From CAZKXX01 sp964556705 (lineage in GTDB: Bacteria > Acidobacteriota > Terriglobia > UBA7540), in the NCBI GenBank assembly GCA_964556705.1, contig CAZKXX010000013.1, positions 1-54,826 on the forward strand: DNA of 54,826 bases, given 5' to 3'. The notes under the pieces are model-generated. The model did no database searches. It was given only the letters and a program-made list of their open reading frames with translations, and had not been told where the DNA came from. Within the stretch, counting starts at the first letter, position 1; every line of letters begins with the position of its first letter. The position numbers and the translations under genes are program-made. Shown in pieces: positions 31,711 to 39,792 of this stretch.

Positions 31711-33288
31711 TCAGGGTGCGGTTTCGTCCCAAATTGAGCGGAGCTTCCAAACATCGAGGCGGACGAGCTTGGCCGAGCCGCCCGAGGCGAACAGTTCGAG
31801 GCCCTGACTGGCTGAGGACGGAAAAATGAGGTCTGTGAGGACGGTTTCTCCCTCGCCGGCGAACGCTTCAACCGACGACCGGTCCACGAAGATGTGCAGC
31901 CGGATACGCCCTGGTTGCGCGGCGAGAGGCCCGCTGTGGCGATCGGCGAATTTCGGATGAAAATCTGACCGGCCGGAGCGTGTGCGGTCCACAAAGACCA
32001 TTCCGCGCTTCGTGTCGTAACCGACTAGAGTTTCTTCGCCCTTTCCGACGCGCACCTTGAGTCCGAACTCGCTCGCCGTGCCCGGCTCAAACACGGCTTG
32101 AATTTCGAGACCTTTTCCCGACATTCCACGCTTTTCCAGCGGAAAGGTTCCCTCAACGATCGTTTCAGAAAGTCGCAAATGTTCGCCGCGCAGTTTCGCC
32201 AGCTCCGCCACGGGTTGCTGGACGAGATGCAGGCGCCCGTTGAGCCTCTTCAGTTTCAGTTCGCGCGGAATGCTTTGCGCGCCGCGCCAGGGGTCGGTGG
32301 GCAGGTCCTGGCCGTACTGCCAGTTATTCAGCCAACCGAGCCAGATGCGCCGTCCGTCCTCAGGGGGAATGTCGGAGAACGAAATGGCCGCGTAGAAATC
32401 GCGGCCGTAGTCCACCCAGCGCGTTGTCGTCTCGCGCCGCCCGAATGAAGCTGGGCCGTCATTTTCGGCGACGAACCGTTTGCCATCGAAGTGCCCGACA
32501 AAGTATTGGCAGGCCGAGCCGGACCCGCGGCTGTCGGCGCCGATTGAGACTGTCAGCACCCACTTCGCCTGCCCCGGCTCGCCTTCGACGGGCAACTGGA
32601 ACAAGTCCGGCACTTCCCAAATGCTCTCGACGGCGCCCGCGGGGCCGAAATCGCTCAGGTGGTTCCACTGCTTCAGGTCGCGGGAGGAATAGAAGCTCAC
32701 TTTTCGATCGGCTGGGAGCGCGAGGACCATCACCCAGTACGGCCCGGCCTCGTGCCAGAAAACTTTCGGGTCGCGGAAATCGGGGAGGCCGCGGTCGAGG
32801 ACGGGGTTTTTCTCGTAATGCGCCCACGTACGCCCCCGGTCGTTGCTGAAGGCAACGTCCTGCGTCTGGATTCTTTCGCGCTCGCGGTGACCGGTGTAAA
32901 CAGCTACAAGCGGCGGCGCGCCGTTACGGCCGAAGCCGCTCGAGTTTTTCCAGTCCACGACCACACTGCCGGAGAAAATCATCACGCCGTCTTTCTCAGG
33001 AATCGCCACCGGAAGGTGCTCCCAACGGACGAGGTCGGGGCTGACGGCGTGTCCCCAGCTCATGTGACCCCAGCGAATCCCGAAGGGGTTGTACTGATAG
33101 AACAGGTGGTACTCGCCGTCGAAGAAGACCAGGCCGTTCGGATCGTTCATCCAGTTCTTCACCGGAGTGAAATGGAACTGCGGCCGGTAAGCCTCCTGAT
33201 AGAGCGTCTCGGGCAGCGGTTCTCTTTCCGCGCACGCCAGCAGGGCAGCGACGGCAAAGGCTCCGAGTGCGAGGCGCGGCAAGGTCAT
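31711..33288 (-). CDS. GH32 fructan hydrolase lipoprotein (levanase/invertase type)
   Basis: A 525-residue enzyme with a lipobox (ALLAC, Cys about residue 19), so it is probably anchored to a membrane and faces outward. The five-bladed propeller of family 32 shows the nucleophile in WMNDPNG (D49), the transition-state residue in FRDPK and the acid/base in WEVPDLF. The C-terminal beta-sandwich is recognised by HIFVDRSSVEAFAGEGETVLTDLIFPS. It releases fructose from sucrose, levan or inulin; which one cannot be told. The ATG at 33288 follows the MFS gene's stop by two bases, so enzyme and porter are one operon. Confidence 0.92.
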   Translation of the reverse strand: MTLPRLALGAFAVAALLACAEREPLPETLYQEAYRPQFHFTPVKNWMNDPNGLVFFDGEYHLFYQYNPFGIRWGHMSWGHAVSPDLVRWEHLPVAIPEKDGVMIFSGSVVVDWKNSSGFGRNGAPPLVAVYTGHRERERIQTQDVAFSNDRGRTWAHYEKNPVLDRGLPDFRDPKVFWHEAGPYWVMVLALPADRKVSFYSSRDLKQWNHLSDFGPAGAVESIWEVPDLFQLPVEGEPGQAKWVLTVSIGADSRGSGSACQYFVGHFDGKRFVAENDGPASFGRRETTTRWVDYGRDFYAAISFSDIPPEDGRRIWLGWLNNWQYGQDLPTDPWRGAQSIPRELKLKRLNGRLHLVQQPVAELAKLRGEHLRLSETIVEGTFPLEKRGMSGKGLEIQAVFEPGTASEFGLKVRVGKGEETLVGYDTKRGMVFVDRTRSGRSDFHPKFADRHSGPLAAQPGRIRLHIFVDRSSVEAFAGEGETVLTDLIFPSSASQGLELFASGGSAKLVRLDVWKLRSIWDETAP

Positions 33289-33290
33289 CG

Positions 33291-34679
33291 TCAGGCAGGT
33301 TTGGGCGGCTCGACGTGAAGCTTCTCCTCCAATTGCCGGAGCTGGTCCGTGCCCACGCCGAGTTTGTATTCCAGTTCTTCGAGCGAAAGCCCTTTGGTTT
33401 CGGGCAGGATTTTCCAGGCGAAGAAGAATTGCAGGACCATCATGAAACTGAAAAACGCGAAGGCGTGCCCGGGCGAGCGCGCCGCAATGACCGGAAACGT
33501 CCACGAAACCAGCGCCGCCATGAACCAGTGCGTAAAGCTGCCGAGCGACTGTCCTTTGGAGCGCACGCGGTTGGGAAAAATTTCCGAAATGAAGACCCAG
33601 ATGACCGCGCCCTGCGAGAGGGCGAAGAAGGCGATAAAGGCGAGCAGTCCGACGAGCACCGCCGGGCCCATTTCTCCGCCGCCGAAAAACGCCGCGGCCA
33701 CGACGGCGAGCGATGCCGCCGTTCCCACCGAGCCAATCACCAGCAACGGCCGGCGGCCGAAGCGGTCAATCACGAACATGGCGAGAATCGTGAACGCCAG
33801 ATTCGTTCCGCCCACGGCCACGGCCTGGAGGAGCGCGTCGCTCGCCGCGGCGCCGGCCATCTGAAAAATGCGCGGCGCGTAGTACATCAGCGCGTTGATT
33901 CCCGAGAGCTGGTTGAACATGGCGACGGCCCAGGCGAGAAGGATCGGCCGCATCAAGCGCCGCTGGAAGAGCGGCTCGCTCTTCGTCGCCGCTGCGGAAG
34001 GCAGCGAGGCGATGATTTCCTGCATCTCGCGCTCGACGTCTTCTTCACCCAGACGCTCGAGGACGCGGCGCGCCTCCTCGGCGCGGCCCTGCTTGACCAG
34101 CCAGCGCGGACTGGGCGGAATGAAAAACAGGAGCACGAAAAACAGCGCAGCGGGGAAGGCCTCGACACCGAGCATCCACCGCCAGGCGCGCTCGGCACTG
34201 GCGAGTTGAGCGACCAGGTAGTTCGAGAAGAACGCCAGCAGAATGCCGATGACGACGTTCAATTGCGCCACGGCCACCAGCCGGCCGCGCAGCCGCGCCG
34301 GAGCAATCTCTGCAATGTACATCGGCGACACGACGGAGGAACCGCCCACGGCCAGTCCGCCGAGCAAACGGTAAAGGGCAAAAGCAATCCAGGATTGCGC
34401 GAGCGCGGTGCCGACGGCGGAGACCAGATAGAAGATGGCGAGCACCATCATCAGGCGATTGCGCCCCAGCCGGTCGGCGGGCGGGCCGGCCGTGAGCGCG
34501 CCGACGATGGTGCCGATGAGCGCCGCGGCCACCGTAAAGCCCAGCCAGAAGGCGTCCAGCTCGAAGACGCGTTCGAGCGCCTCGGTGGTGCCGGAGATGA
34601 CCGCGGTGTCGAATCCGAAGAGCAGGCCGCCCAGCGCCGCGACCAGCGTGCTGAAGATGACGGTTCGTCGGGATGCCAT
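33291..34679 (-). CDS. sugar-porter family MFS transporter
   Basis: A 462-residue membrane protein with 12 predicted helices. Sugar-porter signatures are present: GGLLFGFDTAVISG in helix 1, a D-R-L-G-R-N-R loop after helix 2, PPSPRWLVKQGR in the central loop, QLSGINALMYYAPRIF in helix 7, and LPETKGLSLEELE after helix 12. This is the XylE/GLUT-type proton symporter group. Being in one operon with a GH32 enzyme, it probably imports fructose or sucrose across the inner membrane. The ATG at 34679 was chosen because helix 1 starts within 10 residues; an upstream reading from 34772 is unlikely. Confidence 0.92.
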   Translation of the reverse strand: MASRRTVIFSTLVAALGGLLFGFDTAVISGTTEALERVFELDAFWLGFTVAAALIGTIVGALTAGPPADRLGRNRLMMVLAIFYLVSAVGTALAQSWIAFALYRLLGGLAVGGSSVVSPMYIAEIAPARLRGRLVAVAQLNVVIGILLAFFSNYLVAQLASAERAWRWMLGVEAFPAALFFVLLFFIPPSPRWLVKQGRAEEARRVLERLGEEDVEREMQEIIASLPSAAATKSEPLFQRRLMRPILLAWAVAMFNQLSGINALMYYAPRIFQMAGAAASDALLQAVAVGGTNLAFTILAMFVIDRFGRRPLLVIGSVGTAASLAVVAAAFFGGGEMGPAVLVGLLAFIAFFALSQGAVIWVFISEIFPNRVRSKGQSLGSFTHWFMAALVSWTFPVIAARSPGHAFAFFSFMMVLQFFFAWKILPETKGLSLEELEYKLGVGTDQLRQLEEKLHVEPPKPA

Positions 34680-34696
34680 AGGCCGCAAAGGCGGCC

Positions 34697-34725
34697 AGTC
34701 TAGCCCGCGAGGTCCGGCTTGTCCA
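34697..34725 (-). promoter_or_regulatory. promoter of the MFS-GH32 operon
   Basis: On the minus strand TGGACA (34725-34720), a 17-base spacer and TAGACT (34702-34697), 18 bases before the start codon. The -10 box equals that of the GH2 gene. Only about 10 bases of leader remain, and no strong ribosome site is seen. Confidence 0.55.
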
Positions 34726-34833
34726 GCGCGGATTGAGACTTCCAGTGTTCGATGTCGCAGCGGAGCGCCCACCGTTTCGCGTGCGCGCGCTGGCGTGTAA
34801 ACTGAGGGGAATTTATTGCGGGCTCAAGGTGAG

Positions 34834-35817
34834 ATGATGCATCGAATCGCGCTTCTGCTCCTGTTCGTATCTTCATTTGCCCGGGCCGAGGAGCCCGCCC
34901 TGCTCGTGCTGCACAAGGGCGCGAGTTCGCTGGGCTTTTACACGGCAGACGGCCGGCGTCTCGGCGAGGTTCCGGTCGGGAAGCATCCGCACGAAATGGT
35001 GATTTCCGCCGACGGCCGCTTCGCCTACATCACCGACAACGGCACGATGCGCATCGAGCAGGCGGGAACGGGCGGCAACACGGTCTCGATTGTGGACCTC
35101 GTCGCGCGCAAGAAGGTCGGAGAGATCTCGCTCGGGCGCTTTCGCCGCCCACACGGCATTGCTTTGAATCCGAAATCGGGCCTGCTCGCCGTCACGACGG
35201 AACTGCCCGACCAGTTGCTTCTCATCGACCCGGCCAGCCGCGCCATCGTCAAGACCTTCGATCCGAAAGGGAAGACCGCGCACATGGTGGCCTGGGATTC
35301 GGAAGGCCGGTGGGCTTACGTCAGCAACAGCAATTCGGCCAACGTGACGGCCCTCGAAGCGGAAAGCGGACGGCTCCGGCTGATTCCCACGCGCGAGCGG
35401 CCGGAGGGGAGCGTGCTTTCACCGGACGGGCAGCGGCTTTACGTTGTCAATCGCGAGGCGGAGCGGATCAGCGTGATTGACACGACGAAGCAGGAGCTGG
35501 TGCGCGAGATTCGAACCGGAAATGGGCCTGTGCGCGTCGCGGTCACTCCTGACGGCCGCCAGCTCGTTTACGCGCTGATGCACGAAAGCAAAGTCGAGTT
35601 TGCCGACGCGACGTCCGGCCGGATCCTCGGGCAGGTGGCGCTCGGCGGGCAGCCGGTCTCGCTCAATCTTTCCTCGGACGGCAAACTCGCCTTCGCGTCC
35701 GCGCAGGACATTGACACGGTATATGTCATTTCCGTGCCGGAGCGGAAAATCGTGCGTCAGTTCCGGACCGCGCCCGGGGCGCGGCCGGACCCGGTGCTGG
35801 AGTTTCCCGCCCGCTAG
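34834..35817 (+). CDS. exported YncE-like beta-propeller protein
   Basis: A 327-residue secreted protein with a signal peptide (hydrophobic stretch ending SFARA) and a seven-bladed propeller made of YVTN-type repeats. Examples are HPHEMVISADGRFAYITDNG, RPHGIALNPKSGLLAVTT, AHMVAWDSEGRWAYVSNSNS, RPEGSVLSPDGQRLYVVNRE and GPVRVAVTPDGRQLVYALMH. Such proteins act as binding scaffolds or PQQ-like propellers; no catalytic motif is visible. The start is one of two adjacent ATGs (34834, 34837) behind AAGGTGAG; a TTG at 34816 with GAGGGG upstream is also possible. No partner gene is adjacent on the same strand. Confidence 0.8.
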   Translation: MMHRIALLLLFVSSFARAEEPALLVLHKGASSLGFYTADGRRLGEVPVGKHPHEMVISADGRFAYITDNGTMRIEQAGTGGNTVSIVDLVARKKVGEISLGRFRRPHGIALNPKSGLLAVTTELPDQLLLIDPASRAIVKTFDPKGKTAHMVAWDSEGRWAYVSNSNSANVTALEAESGRLRLIPTRERPEGSVLSPDGQRLYVVNREAERISVIDTTKQELVREIRTGNGPVRVAVTPDGRQLVYALMHESKVEFADATSGRILGQVALGGQPVSLNLSSDGKLAFASAQDIDTVYVISVPERKIVRQFRTAPGARPDPVLEFPAR

Positions 35818-35864
35818 CCGCAGAAACGAACGCGCCGCCCTTACGCGCCGTTCCTCGCCGCGCA

Positions 35865-36074
35865 TCACGACGTGGCCGGCGTCATCGTCTGGGGCGCGGG
35901 GAGGCCGTGAAGGATCAAAACGGCCGTGTAAACGAAGACCTGGTTGCGCAGGAAATGCTTTCCCGGCTGAAGGAAACCGTCGAAACCCGATAAGGTGGAC
36001 TCGACGAAACGGACGACGCTGCGCCGTCCGCTCGGTCCCTCGAATCCTCCCCCATTCCGTGCGCCGGGACCCGC
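35865..36074 (-). pseudogene. possible C-terminal gene remnant
   Basis: One minus-strand frame is open for 69 codons without a start codon and reads like real protein, with segments RRSVVRFVESTLSGFDGF, LQPGKHFLRNQVFVYTAVLI and LHGLPAPQTM before its stop. It begins just after a TGA at 36075-36077. I cannot name the family. The rest of 35818-36458 holds no gene; a CCCGACGA/TCGTCGGG inverted repeat lies near 36118-36135 and a consensus TTGACA at 36200-36205 without a good -10 box. Confidence 0.3.
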
Positions 36075-36458
36075 TCAGTTGGGAACCTGCGACGTGAAGC
36101 TTGTCCTTCGACTCCACCCGACGAAATCGTCGGGTTTCGCTAAGGGGAATTTTCGCGAGGCGAACTTTGGGGTCGGGGCAGTCGGATTGTTCAAGCGTAT
36201 TGACAACACGCAATTTATTGAGATTGCTAAACGAGAGATACGCACGGAAACCGTAGAATGGCCGCCAACGGGAACGTAAATGGGACACGGGATTTTCGCC
36301 TTCTCAGCCACTCTGCGAAGCTTTCCCGTCTCGCACCTTTCCAGATCAAGTAGAATCCTTCCGGCTCGCATCGTCGATGCTGCTAACATGGTGACGCTCT
36401 TCTATCGGGTTCGACGCGACGTTGAGCCGCGTCGGCGGCGGAACTCAGGAAGTGGACC

Positions 36459-37919
36459 ATGATCATTCGCATTGCGACTTGTACTGTCGGACTACTGTTC
36501 GCTTCTGCGGTGGCGGCCGCTCAGCGCGAGCAGCTCGACGTCGAGAAGTTGCGCACGAAGATCCAGAGGATCGTGGCCGATGGGACCACGCCATCATTGG
36601 CCGTGGCCGTGGCACGTGACGGTCGAATCCTGTGGAGTGAGGGTTTTGGATTTGCCGATCGCGAAAACCAAATTCCCGCTACTGCCGACACTCCGTACTC
36701 AATAGCCTCAGTGACCAAGCCATTCACGGCTACCGCAGTCATGATCCTTCAGGAGCGACAGAAACTCGCGCTCGATGAGCCGGTGAGTCGCTATCTCGGT
36801 CCCCTCAATCGGCCGGGGGGCGTAGGGCAAGCGGATATAACGTTGCGGCAGATACTCGGGCACGTCGCCGGCTTCCCGGTGCACTATCAGTACTTCTTCG
36901 ACGACCAGGCCAATCGACCCTTGCCTTTTGACGAGACGATTCGCTGCTACGGCGCTGAGATCCAGAAACCCGGAAGCCGCTACTCGTACTCCAATCTCGG
37001 ATATGAGGTGCTTGCCGAAACGATTACTCGTGTCTCGGGACAGCGGTATCGAGACTTTCTCGCACGCGAAATTTTCGCACCGCTAGGTTTGAAGCGCGCG
37101 AGTGTACCGGAGCGTGCCGGGGAAGCGGTCGGCGCAGCCAAACGCTACGGCAGGGACGGCAGCCCGTTACCTTTCTACGTGACCGATTTCGCTGGCGGCT
37201 CGATGCTTTACGCGACAGTCGAAGATCTTGTGCGTTTCGGCTCGTTCCACGCGGATGCGGCCCTGGAAGGACAGCGCGCGGTGCTTTCGCCAGCGTCGCT
37301 CGCAGCCATGCAGCAACCCGGACCCGGCGACTACGGCTTGGGTTGGAACATCAATCGGACGTGGATGGGCAAACATAAAGTGGTGTGGCACAGCGGCGCG
37401 ATGCCTGGTTCGAGCGCTACGCTGTGGCTGGTCCCGGCCGAAAAGATCGTGATCGCTGTCGTGGCCAATCAGATTACCGCGCCGGTGAATCGACTCGCAG
37501 GAGAAATCCTCGCCGAGTTGTTGCCCGGAGAGTCCGCAACAACAGCACAGGCCTCTGAGCAGTCCAGGCCGTCAGCCTCGTCTCCGCCCACCGACGATGT
37601 AAATCTCATCGGGCGCTATCGAGGCGTCATTCAATCCTGTCCGAAGCCGGAGGCGATCGTCCTTGATGTTCGAGGGCCACGCGACGTCGTTGTCACGTTC
37701 GGCAGAAGCGAAGCGAAACCGCTCGCGAACGTCCGCCTCAATGGCGGAAAGCTCGCCGGAATCTTCAATGTTCCGAGGGGAGCCGAAGAGGACGACTACC
37801 GACTCGAACTGCGTTTGGTGGGTGAACGCCTGACCGGGCCCGTCACGCGGAGAACCAGCCTGGGACCGCGCGCGAACATGATGGTTACGCTCTGGGCTGA
37901 GCTTGAGCGCGAACCGTAG
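36459..37919 (+). CDS. class C beta-lactamase-like serine hydrolase
   Basis: A 486-residue exported protein (signal peptide about residues 1-22, ending AVAAA). The serine hydrolase core carries the three family motifs: S-V-T-K (nucleophile S84, K87), Y-S-N (Y177) and H-S-G (H311, in place of KTG). The C-terminal 110 residues (from about PPTDDVNLIGRYRG) form a separate lipocalin-like or DUF3471-like domain. Members act as esterases, D-amino peptidases or lactamases; the HSG form is common in esterases and peptidases. By eye, codon use is less GC-biased than in the neighbours, which would fit acquisition by transfer. AGGAAG precedes the ATG. It ends 56 bases before the sequence gap. Confidence 0.85.
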   Translation: MIIRIATCTVGLLFASAVAAAQREQLDVEKLRTKIQRIVADGTTPSLAVAVARDGRILWSEGFGFADRENQIPATADTPYSIASVTKPFTATAVMILQERQKLALDEPVSRYLGPLNRPGGVGQADITLRQILGHVAGFPVHYQYFFDDQANRPLPFDETIRCYGAEIQKPGSRYSYSNLGYEVLAETITRVSGQRYRDFLAREIFAPLGLKRASVPERAGEAVGAAKRYGRDGSPLPFYVTDFAGGSMLYATVEDLVRFGSFHADAALEGQRAVLSPASLAAMQQPGPGDYGLGWNINRTWMGKHKVVWHSGAMPGSSATLWLVPAEKIVIAVVANQITAPVNRLAGEILAELLPGESATTAQASEQSRPSASSPPTDDVNLIGRYRGVIQSCPKPEAIVLDVRGPRDVVVTFGRSEAKPLANVRLNGGKLAGIFNVPRGAEEDDYRLELRLVGERLTGPVTRRTSLGPRANMMVTLWAELEREP

Positions 37920-37975
37920 CCCCCTGCGTTTGCGTAGTTTTCTGATCAAAACAGATTTGGAGGCGGGGGGAGTCG

Positions 37976-38075
37976 NNNNNNNNNNNNNNNNNNNNNNNNN
38001 NNNNNNNNNNNNNNNNNNNNNNNNNNNNNNNNNNNNNNNNNNNNNNNNNNNNNNNNNNNNNNNNNNNNNNNNNNN
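37976..38075. other. assembly gap of 100 N
   Basis: Exactly 100 N. The 20 bases on the left (37956-37975) and on the right (38076-38095) are identical, TTTGGAGGCGGGGGGAGTCG, and both copies touch the gap. This suggests two contig ends that overlap rather than real missing sequence. Confidence 0.95.
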
Positions 38076-38077
38076 TT

Positions 38078-38443
38078 TGGAGGCGGGGGGAGTCGAACCC
38101 CCGTCCGAAGAGGCCTGCGGGTAGAAGACTACATGCGTAGCCCGTTCACTTGGTGTCTCGCCGGCGGTTCTCAGGAACGGGCAAGAACGGACCCCCGGCC
38201 AGCCTTTGCCCCGACGAATCGGGACTCTCGCCGAGACCGGCAGGCGATCGGCCTCAGACCAGCCCGCTGATCGACGCCTCTCTCCGCCCTGCGGGCCTGA
38301 CAGAGGAGACGGCTACCTTTAATTAGGCAGCGTAGGCAAACTGCGTGTTGGCAGTTGTCTTTGTTCCACTCCGATTACGGGTGGTGTGGACCCCCGGCAT
38401 GCCTTCTAAGCGCAGACGCTCCCGTCGAAACCGGAACGCCCCC
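38078..38443 (-). ncRNA. ssrA: transfer-messenger RNA (tmRNA)
   Basis: A 366-base tmRNA that rescues stalled ribosomes. The 5' end GGGGGCG (38443-38437) pairs with the 3' CGCCTCC (38085-38079), and a T-arm with GGTTCGACTCC lies near the 3' end. The tag reading frame starts at the GCC resume codon (38352-38350) and encodes ANTQFAYAA, followed by TAA TTA A, a typical degradation tag ending in Ala-Ala. The 3' CCA is not encoded (AAA follows the acceptor stem), unlike both tRNAs in this window. The gene ends only two bases from the assembly gap. Its promoter is divergent from that of the coiled-coil protein gene. Confidence 0.95.
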
Positions 38444-38454
38444 ACTCTTCTTCC

Positions 38455-38483
38455 AGAGTACGCGCCGGTGCCGGGGGAGTCAA
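38455..38483 (-). promoter_or_regulatory. tmRNA promoter
   Basis: On the minus strand TTGACT (38483-38478), a 17-base spacer and TACTCT (38460-38455). The mature 5' end at 38443 lies 12 bases after the -10 box. Confidence 0.6.
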
Positions 38484-38535
38484 GCGCGGCCGGGCCCTCG
38501 GCGCGCGAGCGCTGCGAGACTTCGGCAAGAATAAG

Positions 38536-38566
38536 TTGACACTCGCCCTTGCCCGTGTACGATAAT
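38536..38566 (+). promoter_or_regulatory. promoter of the coiled-coil protein gene
   Basis: A perfect TTGACA (38536-38541) followed by TACGAT at 16 bases or GATAAT (38561-38566) at 19 bases. The GTG start at 38593 lies about 27 bases further on. Confidence 0.6.
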
Positions 38567-38592
38567 GTTGATCCGCAGAAGACTCGACCGAG

Positions 38593-39792
38593 GTGGCGGC
38601 TTTGCCGGAATCACAAGTGAACTCTCTGACGGACCTGGTAGGACAGGCGCGTGAGAAGATGCAGTCGGAACTGCGCGCGCAGGCGGAGCAGATCGACCGG
38701 CTCCAGCAGGCGCTCGAGGAGTTGCGCCAGCGCCACGCGCAGGTCGAGCAGACCGTGCGTCAGGAATTTGAAGCGCTCGCCGGCGTCGAGACCGGCGGCG
38801 CGGGCGGCGAGGCGCTCGAGAAAGTTCTCGGAGCCGTCCGCAACCTCATCACCTCCACGTTTCCCGAACAGGTCCTCGAGACGCTCACCGAAGAGGCGCA
38901 GCATCTGGGCGTGCGCGCCGCGGTCTTCGACGTGCGCGGAAAATCGGCCTGGGGCTCTTGCGGCCGCGGCTTCTCGGGCCTTAATGACAAGGCTTTCCGC
39001 GCGCTCATCGTGCCCCTCAACCAGGACAACATTTTCCGCCACTGTTACGAGACCGGCGGGCACGTGGATGCCACAGCCGAAATGCTCAAACGCATTCGAA
39101 ACGTTTCCGAGAAGTTCCGTCCTGACGCTTCGGATGCCATTCTGCTCCTGCCTGTGCGCTCCGCGGGCGCGGTTTCTGCCATCTTCTACGCCGACGCGGG
39201 CGGCACGGGCCAGCCTTTGCCGGCCGACGGGCTGAAGATTCTGGCGGAGTTTGCGGGCGCGCAGCTGGACCGCCTGATGGCATTGAGCGGCGGCATCGCC
39301 GCCCCGCCGGCGCCTCCGGAAGCGGCGGAAGCCGAGGTCGCCGAAACGGTGGAAGAAGAAGCTCGGCCGGTTGAAGTGGAAGCCGAGGCAGAACCCGTGA
39401 GCGCTCCCCTCGAAGCCGCCGCAGCCGCCGCCGCGGAAGCCGCTCCGGCAGCGCCCGAGCCCCCGCCGGCGCCTCCCGCGCCCGCCGGGCCCGACCTCTC
39501 CCAGCTCAGCGAGGCCGAGCAGAAAGCCCATCGCGACGCCAAGCGCTTTGCGCGCCTGCTGGTCTCGGAAATCGAGCTCTACAACAAGGCGAAAGTCGCC
39601 GAAGGCCGCAAGAACAAGGACCTCTACAAGCGCCTCAAAACGGACATCGAGCGCAGCCGGCAGACTTACGAAAAGCGCTTCGGAAAATCCCTGGGGAAAG
39701 AATTCGACTACTTCCACGAAGAACTGATCAAGACGCTCGCCTCAAATGATGCCTCGCTCCTGGGGTCCGACTACCCCGGAACTGCGGCGTGA
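38593..39792 (+). CDS. coiled-coil protein with GAF-like middle and helical C-terminal domain
   Basis: A 399-residue cytoplasmic protein in four parts. There is an N-terminal coiled coil (about residues 10-62, heptads rich in Q, R, L and E). A globular region (about 70-230) is compatible with a GAF-like fold, with LLPVRSAGAVSAIFYAD near its end. A long Ala/Pro/Glu linker (about 235-305) leads to a C-terminal helical domain (DAKRFARLLVSEIELYNKAK, then KDLYKRLKTDIERSRQTYEKRF). I have seen similar C-terminal helices in signalling proteins of Acidobacteriota and deltaproteobacteria, but know no function. The GTG start overlaps no other frame. The stop overlaps the transglycosylase start (GTGA), so the pair is coupled. 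Confidence 0.75.
   Translation: MAALPESQVNSLTDLVGQAREKMQSELRAQAEQIDRLQQALEELRQRHAQVEQTVRQEFEALAGVETGGAGGEALEKVLGAVRNLITSTFPEQVLETLTEEAQHLGVRAAVFDVRGKSAWGSCGRGFSGLNDKAFRALIVPLNQDNIFRHCYETGGHVDATAEMLKRIRNVSEKFRPDASDAILLLPVRSAGAVSAIFYADAGGTGQPLPADGLKILAEFAGAQLDRLMALSGGIAAPPAPPEAAEAEVAETVEEEARPVEVEAEAEPVSAPLEAAAAAAAEAAPAAPEPPPAPPAPAGPDLSQLSEAEQKAHRDAKRFARLLVSEIELYNKAKVAEGRKNKDLYKRLKTDIERSRQTYEKRFGKSLGKEFDYFHEELIKTLASNDASLLGSDYPGTAA

Noticed and set aside
33267..34703. 478-codon plus-strand frame
   Set aside because: Antisense to the MFS porter; highly polar shadow product.
36200..36228. TTGACA at 36200 as the promoter of the beta-lactamase-like gene
   Set aside because: No acceptable -10 box at 15-19 bases and about 255 bases to the start codon.
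35419..36288. 289-codon minus-strand frame
   Set aside because: Antisense to the beta-propeller gene for half its length; the remnant at 35865-36074 is in a different frame and more protein-like.
36075..36389. 104-codon minus-strand frame in the intergenic region
   Set aside because: No ribosome site, composition unlike the genes around it and no recognisable motif.
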